From Aquamicrobium lusatiense (GTDB lineage: Bacteria; Pseudomonadota; Alphaproteobacteria; Rhizobiales; Rhizobiaceae): a DNA stretch of 64,000 nucleotides. The position numbers and the translations under genes were made by a program. The stretch spans positions 1 to 64,000 of the forward strand of contig NZ_JACHEU010000008.1 of assembly GCF_014201615.1 (NCBI RefSeq), in the 5' to 3' direction. Below the pieces are notes generated by a model. That model was not told the origin of the DNA. It saw only the letters and a list, made by a program, of their open reading frames with translations, and did not search any database. Shown piece after piece: positions 8,724 through 17,405 of the stretch (its first letter is position 1; each line of letters begins with the position of its first letter).

Positions 8724-9494
8724 ATGGCACAGAACAACACATTCGATCTCGACGGAAAGATCGCGCTGGTAACGGGCGCCAGCCGCGGCATCGGTGCTGC
8801 CGCTGCCGGCATCCTTGCGGCGCATGGCGCGCATGTCATCCTTTCAAGCCGCAAGGAAGGGGCCTGCGAGGAAGTGGCCGAAGCGATCCGGGCGAATGGT
8901 GGCAAGGCAAGCGCCCTCGCCTGCCATATCGGTGAGATGGACGACATCACGGCAGCCTTCGAGGCGATCGAACAAGAGCATGGCCGCCTCGACATCCTCG
9001 TCAACAACGCCGCGACCAATCCCTATTTCGGGCCGATCGTCGACACCGATTTGGGAGCCTTCCAGAAGACCGTGGACGTCAATATCCGCGGCTATTTCTT
9101 CATGTGCGCTCTGGGTGCGAAGCTGATGGCGAAGAATGGCGGCGGGTCGATCATCAACGTCGCCTCGGTCAATGGGGCCATTCCCGCCGCCATGCAGGGA
9201 ATCTATTCCATCACCAAGGCCGCGGTTTTGTCGATGACCAAGGCTTTCGCCAAGGAGTGCGCGCCGCAGGGCGTGCGGGTCAACGCCATACTGCCGGGCG
9301 CGACCGATACGAAGTTCGCCGCCGCTCTCGTTCAGAACCCGGCCATACTCAAGATGGCCCTTCAGCATATTCCGATGAACCGGGTGGCGCAGCCGGAAGA
9401 GATCGTCGGCGCGATCCTCTATCTGGCCTCTCCTGCTGCCAGCTACACCACCGGCGCGGAAATCAATGTCGACGGCGGCTATCTGACGGTTTGA
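8724..9494 (+). CDS. Short-chain dehydrogenase/reductase
   Basis: A 256-residue classical SDR. It has the cofactor motif TGASRGIG (residues 17-24), NNAA (94-97), and the catalytic Ser148, Tyr161 and Lys165 (YSITK). The C-terminus ends in the common GAEINVDGGY. It follows the phosphatase by 21 bases with AGGGAGG before the ATG, and is the last gene before a strong terminator. Lva-type pathways also contain an SDR. A 3-hydroxyacyl-CoA or related oxidoreductase is plausible, but the substrate is not visible in the sequence. Confidence 0.88.
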   Translation: MAQNNTFDLDGKIALVTGASRGIGAAAAGILAAHGAHVILSSRKEGACEEVAEAIRANGGKASALACHIGEMDDITAAFEAIEQEHGRLDILVNNAATNPYFGPIVDTDLGAFQKTVDVNIRGYFFMCALGAKLMAKNGGGSIINVASVNGAIPAAMQGIYSITKAAVLSMTKAFAKECAPQGVRVNAILPGATDTKFAAALVQNPAILKMALQHIPMNRVAQPEEIVGAILYLASPAASYTTGAEINVDGGYLTV

Positions 9495-9576
9495 CTTGGC
9501 TTTGGAATATAGCGGGTGACGGCCGCGGAGTTTGCATCCGTCGTCATCTGCACAGCATGAGCTGATCTAAAAAAAC

Positions 9577-9620
9577 ACCGGCGACGCATTCGGGAGTGAA
9601 ACTCCGAATGCGTCGCCGGT
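9577..9620. terminator. Strong bidirectional intrinsic terminator
   Basis: A stem of about 20 base pairs with a GAA loop and one bulged G. It is preceded by a run of A and followed by CTTTTATT, so it can work on both strands. It lies between the convergent SDR and gcdH genes. Confidence 0.92.
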
Positions 9621-9632
9621 CTTTTATTCAGA

Positions 9633-10823
9633 TCAGAAGAAGGCCTGAAGGCCGGTCTGCGCGCGTCCAAGGATGAGGGCGTGAACGTCATGTGCGCCCT
9701 CATAGGTGTTGACCGTCTCAAGGTTCTGCGCGTGGCGCATCACGTGGTAGCCGATCTGGATGCCGTTGCCGCCATGCATGTCGCGGGCAAGGCGGGCGAT
9801 GTCGAGCGCCTTGCCGCAATTGTTGCGCTTGACGATGGAGATCATCTCCGGCGTGAAGCGGTGCTCGTCCATCAGCCGGCCGACCCGCAGCGAAGCCTGA
9901 AGGCCGAGCGCGATCTCGGTCTGCATGTCGGCGAGCTTCTTCTGATAGAGCTGCATGCCGGCCAGCGGCTTGCCGAACTGCTTGCGGTCGAGCCCGTACT
10001 GGCGCGCCCGGTGCCAGCAATCTTCCGCCGCACCCATCACGCCCCAGGAGATGCCGTAGCGCGCCCGGTTGAGGCAGCCAAACGGACCCTTCAGGCCGGA
10101 GACGTTGGGCAGCAGCGCGTCGTCGCCGACTTCCACGCCTTCCATGACGATCTCGCCGGTGATCGAGGCGCGCAGCGAAAGCTTGCCGCCGATCTTCGGT
10201 GCCGAAAGGCCCTTCAGTCCCTTGTCCAGCACGAAGCCGCGGATGACGTCCTTGCTGTCGTCGCCCTTCACCTTGGCCCACACCACGAACACATCGGCGA
10301 TCGGCGCGTTCGAGATCCACATCTTGGAACCGGAAATGCGCCAGCCGCCGTCGATCTTCTCAGCGCGTGTCTTCATGCCGCCCGGATCGGAACCGGCATC
10401 GGGCTCAGTCAGGCCGAAGCAGCCGATCCATTCGCCTGAAGCCAGCTTCGGCAGGTATTTTTTGCGCTGCTCTTCGGAGCCGTATGCGTCGATCGGGAAC
10501 ATGACCAGCGACGACTGCACGCTCATCATCGAGCGATAGCCGGAATCGATGCGCTCGACCTCACGTGCGATCAGGCCGTAGGTGACATAGTTGGCGCCTA
10601 GCCCGCCATATTCCTCCGGCACGGTGACGCCAAGCAGGCCCGCCTCGCCCATCTCGCGGAAGATCGCGGGATCGGTGGTTTCGTCCATATAGGCTGCCTC
10701 GATGCGCGGGGCGAGCTTGTCGGCGGCGAAGGCCGCCGCCCCGTCGCGCACCAGACGCTCCTCTTCCGTCAGCTGATCTTCAAGAAGAAACGGATCGTCC
10801 CAGACGAAGGCCGACTTGCTCAT
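9633..10823 (-). CDS. gcdH: Glutaryl-CoA dehydrogenase
   Basis: A 396-residue flavoprotein of the acyl-CoA dehydrogenase family. Hallmarks of glutaryl-CoA dehydrogenase are [50 protein letters not shown] and the catalytic-Glu segment [12 protein letters not shown] (Glu near residue 375). It converts glutaryl-CoA to crotonyl-CoA and CO2 in lysine, tryptophan and glutarate breakdown. The frame extends to 10928, but the ATG at 10823 ([11 protein letters not shown]) fits the family. It diverges from a LysR gene, as gcdH commonly does in Proteobacteria. Confidence 0.95.
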   Translation of the reverse strand: MSKSAFVWDDPFLLEDQLTEEERLVRDGAAAFAADKLAPRIEAAYMDETTDPAIFREMGEAGLLGVTVPEEYGGLGANYVTYGLIAREVERIDSGYRSMMSVQSSLVMFPIDAYGSEEQRKKYLPKLASGEWIGCFGLTEPDAGSDPGGMKTRAEKIDGGWRISGSKMWISNAPIADVFVVWAKVKGDDSKDVIRGFVLDKGLKGLSAPKIGGKLSLRASITGEIVMEGVEVGDDALLPNVSGLKGPFGCLNRARYGISWGVMGAAEDCWHRARQYGLDRKQFGKPLAGMQLYQKKLADMQTEIALGLQASLRVGRLMDEHRFTPEMISIVKRNNCGKALDIARLARDMHGGNGIQIGYHVMRHAQNLETVNTYEGAHDVHALILGRAQTGLQAFF

Positions 10824-10857
10824 ATGAACTCCCGATTTTTGCATGGATTCGATTGTG

Positions 10858-10871
10858 GCGAAGACATTCGC
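10858..10871. promoter_or_regulatory. Candidate LysR operator between gcdH and its regulator
   Basis: The dyad GCGAA-GACA-TTCGC lies in the 110-base divergent region between the gcdH and LysR start codons. Short dyads with A/T arms in such gaps are typical LysR sites. No promoter elements could be fixed with confidence. Confidence 0.45.
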
Positions 10872-10933
10872 TTTGCGCGGACAAGGATGCAAGCCATATT
10901 TACTCACCTTGCTTTGTCTTTTATGCAAAGCAG

Positions 10934-11845
10934 ATGAGCAATCTGCAGCGCCGCCTCATACCCTCGACCTCTTCGCTGACGGCGTTCGATGCGGTGGCGA
11001 GGCTGGGCAGTTTTTCGGCCGCCGCCGAGGCGCTGAACCTGACGCCAGGCGCCATCAGCCGCCAGATCAGTGCGCTGGAAAGCCAGCTTGGCGCGGTGCT
11101 TTTCGTCCGCAACAACAAGGGCGTGTCGCTGACCCCTGGTGGTGAGCGCTACGCAAAGGGCGTTGCCGAAATCATCGAGCGCCTGCGTGTGCTCTCGCTG
11201 GAGGTGATGGCTCACACGCCGTCCAGCGCGCTCAGACTGGCGATCCCGCCCACATTCGGCACAAGGTGGCTGCTGCCGCGGATTCCGGATTACGTCAAAA
11301 GCCATCCGGAAATGACGCTCAGCTTCTCCACCCGCATCGGCCGCTTCGATTTCGACAAGGAACAGTTGGACGCCGCCATTCATGTGGGCACGGGCGACTG
11401 GCCGGGATGCGATTGCCAGCTTCTGCTGAAGGAAGAAGTCGTTCCGGTCTGCAGTCCCGACTTCCTGAAGCGCAACCAGATCAGAGACCCGGCCAGCCTG
11501 TTGCAGGTGCCGCTTCTGGAAATGGCGTCGCGGCCGCATGCGTGGAAATTGTGGTTTTTACATTTTGGCATAGCCGACGATTACCGCGAAGGCATGCGGT
11601 TCGAGCAGTTCATGAATGTCTCGCAGGCCTGCCGGGCCGGGCTCGGCGTGGCGCTGATGCCGGCCTTTCTCATCGCCAGCGAGCTTTCGGGCGGTCAGCT
11701 CGTCAAGGCGCTTGATCTTCCGGTCGAAAGCGCCAGCGCCTATTACTTCGTCTCGCCTTACGACAAGGCTGCCGAGCCCGGTGTGCAGGCGTTTCGTGCA
11801 TGGCTTACGGGGCAGATTTCCCTCTTTCTGAAACAGGCAAGATAG
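10934..11845 (+). CDS. gcdR: LysR-family regulator of gcdH (GcdR/GcvA-like)
   Basis: A 303-residue LysR protein of the GcvA type. The DNA-binding segment reads [19 protein letters not shown] then [16 protein letters not shown], and the C-terminal domain has [13 protein letters not shown]. It is transcribed divergently from gcdH; in Proteobacteria the equivalent regulator activates gcdH in response to glutarate or a related metabolite. The frame is open from 10853, but the conserved N-terminus starts at the ATG at 10934. The name follows context and is less certain than the family. Confidence 0.82.
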   Translation: MSNLQRRLIPSTSSLTAFDAVARLGSFSAAAEALNLTPGAISRQISALESQLGAVLFVRNNKGVSLTPGGERYAKGVAEIIERLRVLSLEVMAHTPSSALRLAIPPTFGTRWLLPRIPDYVKSHPEMTLSFSTRIGRFDFDKEQLDAAIHVGTGDWPGCDCQLLLKEEVVPVCSPDFLKRNQIRDPASLLQVPLLEMASRPHAWKLWFLHFGIADDYREGMRFEQFMNVSQACRAGLGVALMPAFLIASELSGGQLVKALDLPVESASAYYFVSPYDKAAEPGVQAFRAWLTGQISLFLKQAR

Positions 11846-12067
11846 ACCTTCGTCGAAGTTCAGCACTCGTCCTGATGCTGGAAGAACAGATATCGACTGC
11901 CTGTTTTTGTTCTTCTCCCCCTTGGTCAACAGAAACGGCTGTCGTGGGGTATTGTCTTTACCAGTGATAACATGATTGAATTTCGCAAATCGTGTCCGAT
12001 ACATTCTGGCTGATGTCATTCTGTAGCGGCTTTTGAAGCAAAAGCGTGTCATGAAGGGGAAAATCAT

Positions 12068-13717
12068 ATGGCCATGGCAAGATTGAATATGCGCTTCCGC
12101 CCGCTGCTTGCAGGCGCGGCTCTCTCGCTGCTGCTCGTTTCCGGCGGTGCCGTTCCTGCGTTCGCGGCTACACCCGCCGATACGCTGGTTCAGGCATGGG
12201 CGTTCGATGACACCATCACGCTCGATCCGGCCGAATCTTTCGAGCTGAGCCCGGCCGAATTCATCGGCAACACCTATGACATGCTGGTGCGTCTCGATAT
12301 CGACGACACCACCAAGGTGAAGCCCGGCATCGCCGAGAGCTGGGAAATTTCCGACGACGGCCTCACCTACACCTTCAAGCTGAAGCCGGGCATCAAGTTC
12401 GCCTCCGGCAATCCGATCACCGCCGAGGATGTGGCATGGTCGTTCGAGCGCGTGGTGAAGCTGGACAAGAGCCCGGCCTTTATCCTGACCCAGTTCGGTC
12501 TGACGGCTGACAATGTCAGTGAAACTGCCAAGGCAGTCGACGACACCACTTTTGTCTTCACCGTCGACAAGCCATACGCACCGAGCTTCGTGCTCAACTG
12601 CCTGACCGCGACGGTGGGAGCAGTGCTCGACAAGAAGCTGGTGATGGAGCACGCCGAGGCAAAGACGCCGAGCGACGATTACAAATACGACACCGATTTC
12701 GGCTATGGCTGGCTGAAGACCAATTATGCCGGTTCCGGTCCCTTCAAGATCCGCGACTGGCGCGCCAACGAGATCGTCGTCCTGGAGCGCAACGACAATT
12801 ACTATGGCGAGAAGCCGGCGCTGAACCGCGTCATCTACCGCCATGTCAAGGAAAGCGCGACGCAGCGGCTCATGCTTGAAGCCGGCGACGTGGATGTCGC
12901 CCGCAACCTTGAGCCCGGCGATTATGACGCTGTTCAGAAAAACGCCGATCTGACCACGACGGACGCGCCGAAGGGCACCGTCTACTACATCAGCCTCAAT
13001 CAGAAGAACGAGGCGCTGGCCAAGCCGGAAGTGCGCGAGGCGTTCAAGTACCTCGTCGACTACGACGCTATCGGCGCCACACTGATCAAGGGCATCGGCG
13101 AGATCCACCAGACCTATCAGGTCAAGGGTGTGCTCGGCGCACTCGATTCCAATCCCTACAAGCTCGACGTCGCCAAGGCGAAGGAGCTGCTGGAGAAAGC
13201 GGGTCTGAAGGACGGGCTCTCCGTCACCTTCGACGTGCGCAACACGCAGCCTGTGACCGGCATTGCCGAATCCTTCCAGCAGACGGCGGCGCAGGCGGGC
13301 GTGAAGATCGAGATCATTCCCGGTGACGGCAAGCAGACGCTGACCAAGTACCGTGCCCGCAACCATGATCTCTATATCGGTCAGTGGGGCATGGATTACT
13401 GGGATCCGAACACCAATGCCGATGCCTTCACCTCGAATCCCGACAACAGCGACGATGCAGCGGTGAAGTCGCTTGCGTGGCGCAATGCGTGGGACATTCC
13501 CGAGCTGACCGAGCAGGTCAAGGCCGCCCTTCTGGAGCGCGACAATGACAAGCGCGCCGAACTCTATCAGAAGCTGCAGCAGGAGGCGCTGGATTCGAGC
13601 CCGTTCGTCATGATCTACCAGCAGATCGAGGTCGCGGGCGTACGCAACAACGTGAAGGGCTACAGGCTCGGGCCGAGCTTCGATTCCAACCCGCTCGCCC
13701 CGGTCAGCAAGGACTGA
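12068..13717 (+). CDS. ABC transporter substrate-binding protein, family 5 (peptide/opine type)
   Basis: A 549-residue periplasmic protein. It has a signal peptide (MRFRPLLAGAALSLLL with cleavage after AFA near residue 36) and an SBP_bac_5 body with GLTYTFKLKPGIKFASG and TAEDVAWSFERVV. AAGGGG precedes the ATG by seven bases. It heads a five-gene operon with two permeases and two ATPases. The family binds di- and oligopeptides, opines, glutathione or nickel; the ligand is not predictable here. The 222 bases upstream hold no gene; a weak TTGAAT/TACATT pair near 11975-12005 could be a promoter. Confidence 0.92.
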   Translation: MAMARLNMRFRPLLAGAALSLLLVSGGAVPAFAATPADTLVQAWAFDDTITLDPAESFELSPAEFIGNTYDMLVRLDIDDTTKVKPGIAESWEISDDGLTYTFKLKPGIKFASGNPITAEDVAWSFERVVKLDKSPAFILTQFGLTADNVSETAKAVDDTTFVFTVDKPYAPSFVLNCLTATVGAVLDKKLVMEHAEAKTPSDDYKYDTDFGYGWLKTNYAGSGPFKIRDWRANEIVVLERNDNYYGEKPALNRVIYRHVKESATQRLMLEAGDVDVARNLEPGDYDAVQKNADLTTTDAPKGTVYYISLNQKNEALAKPEVREAFKYLVDYDAIGATLIKGIGEIHQTYQVKGVLGALDSNPYKLDVAKAKELLEKAGLKDGLSVTFDVRNTQPVTGIAESFQQTAAQAGVKIEIIPGDGKQTLTKYRARNHDLYIGQWGMDYWDPNTNADAFTSNPDNSDDAAVKSLAWRNAWDIPELTEQVKAALLERDNDKRAELYQKLQQEALDSSPFVMIYQQIEVAGVRNNVKGYRLGPSFDSNPLAPVSKD

Positions 13718-13735
13718 TCCGGCAGGACCGATCGG

Positions 13736-14800
13736 GTGAGCACAGCTGACACACCAGTGCCGGCAAGGCGCGCCAACCGGCGCGCCTGGGCCATATTCAG
13801 GGCGATCGCCAGTTTTCTGGTGATCGTTCTGACCACCTATCTCGGCCTGCTGGCGGTGACCTTCTTCATCGGCCGCGTGGTGCCGATCGATCCGGTCCTC
13901 GCCATCGTGGGCGATCGAGCGCCGGCGCATGTGATCGAGCGCGTGCGGCAGGAAATGGGCCTCAACCTGCCCTATTACCAGCAGTTCATCCTCTACGTGA
14001 AAGGCGTACTGCATGGCGATTTCGGCACCTCGGTGCTGACCACCAATCCGGTGATGACCGACATACGCCGCGTCTTTCCGGCAACTATGGAGCTGGCCAC
14101 GGTCGGCACCATCATCGGGGCCGCCTTCGGCATTCCGCTGGGCGTGCTGGCGGCCGTCAGGCGCGGCAGCCTTGCCGACCAGCTTGTTCGCATCGTCGGC
14201 CTGATCGGCTATTCCGTGCCGATCTTCTGGCTCGGGCTGCTGGCATTGCTGGTGTTCTATGCAAAGCTGGGCTGGACGTCCGGTCCCGGCCGCATGGATG
14301 TGGTGTTTGAATATACGTTCACGCCGGTCACGGGCTTCTTCCTGATTGACGCAATCATCAATCGCGACTGGGCCGCTTTCCGCGATATCGTTTCCCACCT
14401 GATCCTGCCGGCTTCGTTGCTCGGCTATTTCTCCATGGCCTATATCAGCCGCATGACGCGCTCCTTCATGCTGAACGAGCTGCAACAGGAATATATCGTC
14501 GCCGCGCGCGCCAAGGGCCTGTCGGAAACGCGCATCATCTGGGGTCATGCGCTGCGGAATGCGGCGGTGCCGCTGGTGACGGTAATCGCGCTTTCCTATG
14601 CCGGCCTGCTTGAGGGATCGGTGCTGACCGAGACGGTCTTTGCGTGGCCGGGACTTGGCCTCTACATCACCAATTCGCTTCAGAACGCCGACATGAACGC
14701 CGTGCTTGGCGGCACCATCGTCATCGGCTCGGTGTTCATCGCCATCAACCTTCTGTCCGACGTGCTCTACCGCATGCTCGATCCCCGCACGAGGAGCTGA
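13736..14800 (+). CDS. ABC transporter permease, DppB type
   Basis: A 354-residue inner-membrane permease with about six membrane segments and the DppB/OppB features GVLAAVRRGSLADQLVR, GYSVPIFWLGLL and the EAA-loop segment YIVAARAKGLSETRIIWGHALRNA. A GTG start at 13736 follows AGGA by nine bases and lies 18 bases after the binding-protein gene. It forms the heterodimeric channel with the next gene product. Confidence 0.92.
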   Translation: MSTADTPVPARRANRRAWAIFRAIASFLVIVLTTYLGLLAVTFFIGRVVPIDPVLAIVGDRAPAHVIERVRQEMGLNLPYYQQFILYVKGVLHGDFGTSVLTTNPVMTDIRRVFPATMELATVGTIIGAAFGIPLGVLAAVRRGSLADQLVRIVGLIGYSVPIFWLGLLALLVFYAKLGWTSGPGRMDVVFEYTFTPVTGFFLIDAIINRDWAAFRDIVSHLILPASLLGYFSMAYISRMTRSFMLNELQQEYIVAARAKGLSETRIIWGHALRNAAVPLVTVIALSYAGLLEGSVLTETVFAWPGLGLYITNSLQNADMNAVLGGTIVIGSVFIAINLLSDVLYRMLDPRTRS

Positions 14801-14805
14801 CGAGG

Positions 14806-15723
14806 ATGAGCGAAACGACGATGACCCGCCGCCAGTGGCTGCTCACCGACAGGCCGCAGTCACGCCTGCAGGCAAGGCTCGGTCGCGCCTATGTGACATG
14901 GCGGCGTTTTACGGCCAACAAGCTTGCAGTGCTCGGCATGCTGATCATTCTGGCGCTGGTTCTGGTGGCGATCTTTGCCCCCGCACTGGCGCCCCACTCG
15001 CCCTATGTCGGCGATCTTGCCGGCAAGCGCCTGTTGCCGCCGGGGCCGGAACACTGGCTCGGCACCGACGATCAGGGGCGCGACATTCTCTCGCGCCTGA
15101 TCTACGGTTCGCGCCTGACCCTGCAGGTGGTGCTGCTGGTGGCGATCATAGCAGCACCCATCGGCCTTTTGGTCGGCACGGTCGCCGGCTATGCGGGTGG
15201 CTGGGTGGATGCGGTTCTGATGCGCATCACCGACATCTTCCTCGCCTTCCCGAAGCTGGTTCTGGCGCTGGCCTTCGTCGCTGCGCTCGGCCCGGGCATC
15301 GGCAACGCCATCATCGCCATCGCCATCACCTCATGGCCGCCCTATGCCCGTATCGCACGGGCGGAAACGCTGACGGTGCGCAATTCCGACTACATCTCGG
15401 CGGTGCGGCTGATGGGCGCCTCGCCATGGCGCATCGTGCTGCGTCACATCATGCCGCTTTGCATCTCCTCGCTGATCGTGCGCGTGACGCTCGACATGGC
15501 GGGCATCATCCTCACCGCTGCCGGGCTCGGTTTCCTCGGCCTCGGCGCGCAGCCGCCGCTGCCCGAGTGGGGCGCGATGATTGCGTCCGGCCGCCGTTTC
15601 ATCCTCGATCAGTGGTGGGTGGCCGCCATGCCGGGCTTCGCCATCCTGATCGTCAGCCTCGGCTTCAACCTGCTGGGCGACGGATTGCGCGATGCGCTCG
15701 ATCCAAAAGGAAGCGGCCAATGA
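14806..15723 (+). CDS. ABC transporter permease, DppC type
   Basis: A 305-residue permease of the DppC/OppC family. It has the N-terminal segment then LAPHSPYVGDLAGKRLLPP, GTDDQGRDILSRLIYGSRLTL, the EAA-loop YISAVRLMGASPWRIVLRHIMP, and GFNLLGDGLRDALDPK at the C-terminus. The frame is open from 14644, but the ATG at 14806 follows GAGGAG and CGAGG and starts five bases after the previous stop. Its stop overlaps the next ATG. Confidence 0.92.
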   Translation: MSETTMTRRQWLLTDRPQSRLQARLGRAYVTWRRFTANKLAVLGMLIILALVLVAIFAPALAPHSPYVGDLAGKRLLPPGPEHWLGTDDQGRDILSRLIYGSRLTLQVVLLVAIIAAPIGLLVGTVAGYAGGWVDAVLMRITDIFLAFPKLVLALAFVAALGPGIGNAIIAIAITSWPPYARIARAETLTVRNSDYISAVRLMGASPWRIVLRHIMPLCISSLIVRVTLDMAGIILTAAGLGFLGLGAQPPLPEWGAMIASGRRFILDQWWVAAMPGFAILIVSLGFNLLGDGLRDALDPKGSGQ

Positions 15724-16553
15724 GCGCGCTTCTTGAAGTCGATGATCTGCGCGTTTCCTTCCCCACCCGCACGGGCGTGGTGGAGGCGGTGCGAGGGGTA
15801 TCGTTCACGCTCGGCCGCGAACGGCTGGGCATCGTGGGCGAATCCGGTTCCGGTAAGTCGCAGACCGGGCGCGCCGTCATGGGGCTGACGGCGGAACACG
15901 GCCAGATCAGTGCGAAGAAGCTGCAATTCAGTGGCATCGATCTCATCAATATCCCGAAAGCTGAACGGCGGGCGCTGCGCGGCAACCGCATTGCCATGAT
16001 CCTGCAGGACCCGAAATATTCGCTGAACCCGGTGATGACCATCGGCCGCCAGATCGTCGAGACGCTCAAGACGCATGAGCGGATCGGGCGGGCGGCGGCG
16101 CGCAAGCGGGCGCTCGACATGCTGGCTGCCGTGCAGATCCGCGATCCCGAGCGCGTCTTCGATCTCTATCCGCATGAGGTGTCGGGCGGCATGGGTCAGC
16201 GCGCCATGATCGCCATGATGCTGGTGGCCGGTCCCGAACTGCTGATCGCCGACGAGCCGACTTCGGCGCTCGATGTCACGGTGCAGCTCGAAGTGCTGGG
16301 TATTCTCAATAGGCTGGTGGCCGATCGCGGCATGGGGCTGATCTTCATCTCGCATGATCTGAGGCTGGTGTCCTCCTTCTGCGACCGCGTGCTCGTCATG
16401 TATGCGGGGCGCATCGTGGAAGAGCTTGCCGCCGGACAACTGGCGCAGGCGAAGCACCCCTACACACAGGGCCTGCTCAACTGCATGCCGCGCATCGACA
16501 ATGACCGCCATCCCCTGCCCGTTCTCGACCGCCGGCCGGAGTGGGCGCTATGA
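15720..16553 (+). CDS. ABC transporter ATP-binding protein, DppD type
   Basis: A 277-residue ATPase. Walker A is GESGSGKSQTG, the signature is SGGMGQRAMIAMM, Walker B is LLIADEPTSALD, and the switch histidine is in FISHDLRL. The C-terminal KHPYTQGLL is the DppD/OppD motif. The ATG overlaps the permease stop by 4 bases, and the stop in turn overlaps the next ATPase. The upstream frame is a much longer open stretch that only shadows the permease gene. Confidence 0.92.
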   Translation: MSALLEVDDLRVSFPTRTGVVEAVRGVSFTLGRERLGIVGESGSGKSQTGRAVMGLTAEHGQISAKKLQFSGIDLINIPKAERRALRGNRIAMILQDPKYSLNPVMTIGRQIVETLKTHERIGRAAARKRALDMLAAVQIRDPERVFDLYPHEVSGGMGQRAMIAMMLVAGPELLIADEPTSALDVTVQLEVLGILNRLVADRGMGLIFISHDLRLVSSFCDRVLVMYAGRIVEELAAGQLAQAKHPYTQGLLNCMPRIDNDRHPLPVLDRRPEWAL

Positions 16554-17302
16554 CGGCGCCTGCTCTCCAAATCGAACGGCTGAGCGTCACCTTCGAGGAT
16601 TTCGTGGCGCTGAAGGAGGTGAGCCTGACGGTGGCGCCCGGCGAATCCTTTGGACTGGTCGGGGAATCCGGCTCCGGCAAGTCGACGCTGTTGCGCGCCG
16701 TGGCGGGCCTTTCTCCCATCAGCGGCGGCACTATTCAGGTCAACGGCAAGACGCTCGACGGCAGGCGCAGCAAGGAATTCTACCGTCAGGTGCAGATGGT
16801 GTTTCAGGATCCTTATGGTTCCCTGCATCCGCGCCAGACGGTGGACCGGCTGTTGCTGGAGCCGCTGGCGATCCATGGCTTCGCCGATACCGAGCGCCGC
16901 ATCGTGCGGGCGCTGGAAGAAGTGGGGCTGGGCTCCGGCTTCCGCTTCCGCTATTCGCACCAGCTTTCCGGCGGCCAGCGCCAGCGCGTGGCGATCGCGC
17001 GCGCCCTGATCCTCGAACCGTCGATCCTGCTGCTCGATGAGCCGACCTCGGCGCTCGATGCCTCGGTGCAGGCTGAGGTGCTGAACCTTCTGGAAGAGGT
17101 GCGCGCCGCACGCAAGCTCACATTTATCATGGTCAGCCATGACCTCGCCGTCGTTACCCATATGTGCGACCGGCTGATGGTGATGCAGAATGGACGCGAG
17201 GTGGAGCTTCTGGCCTCCGCCGATCTCGTCAGCCGCAATGTGAGCCAGGACTATACCCGCAACCTGCTTGTCGCCAGCGAGGGCTTCCAGCGCAGCGCCT
17301 GA
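16550..17302 (+). CDS. ABC transporter ATP-binding protein, DppF type
   Basis: A 250-residue ATPase and the second NBD of the transporter. Walker A is GESGSGKSTLLRA, the Q-loop is MVFQDPYGSLHPR, the signature is LSGGQRQRVAIARAL, Walker B is LLLDEPTSALDASVQ, and the H-loop is MVSHDLAV. It overlaps the DppD-type gene by 4 bases. It is slightly shorter than many DppF proteins, because the usual C-terminal zinc-binding or YTRxLL tail is brief (DYTRNLLVASEG). A terminator follows. Confidence 0.92.
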   Translation: MTAPALQIERLSVTFEDFVALKEVSLTVAPGESFGLVGESGSGKSTLLRAVAGLSPISGGTIQVNGKTLDGRRSKEFYRQVQMVFQDPYGSLHPRQTVDRLLLEPLAIHGFADTERRIVRALEEVGLGSGFRFRYSHQLSGGQRQRVAIARALILEPSILLLDEPTSALDASVQAEVLNLLEEVRAARKLTFIMVSHDLAVVTHMCDRLMVMQNGREVELLASADLVSRNVSQDYTRNLLVASEGFQRSA

Positions 17303-17352
17303 GTGCCTGTTGGCGAGGATTGCCCTGTGCATGAAGCCGATGCCGGACAATA

Positions 17353-17380
17353 AAAACCCGCCGGATTGCCGGCGGGTTTT
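17353..17380. terminator. Bidirectional intrinsic terminator
   Basis: AAAACCCGCCGG, loop ATTG, CCGGCGGGTTTT: a perfect 12-bp inverted repeat with A and T runs on either side. It separates the convergent ABC operon and the PQQ dehydrogenase gene. Confidence 0.93.
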
Positions 17381-17405
17381 CTGTTTGGACGAGGGTCTTG
17401 CAGCC

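Noticed and set aside
11558..14548. A 996-codon minus-strand open frame opposite the peptide transporter genes
   Set aside because: It is the antisense of well-supported binding-protein and permease genes. Its product is rich in His, Arg, Asp and Gln with no domain.
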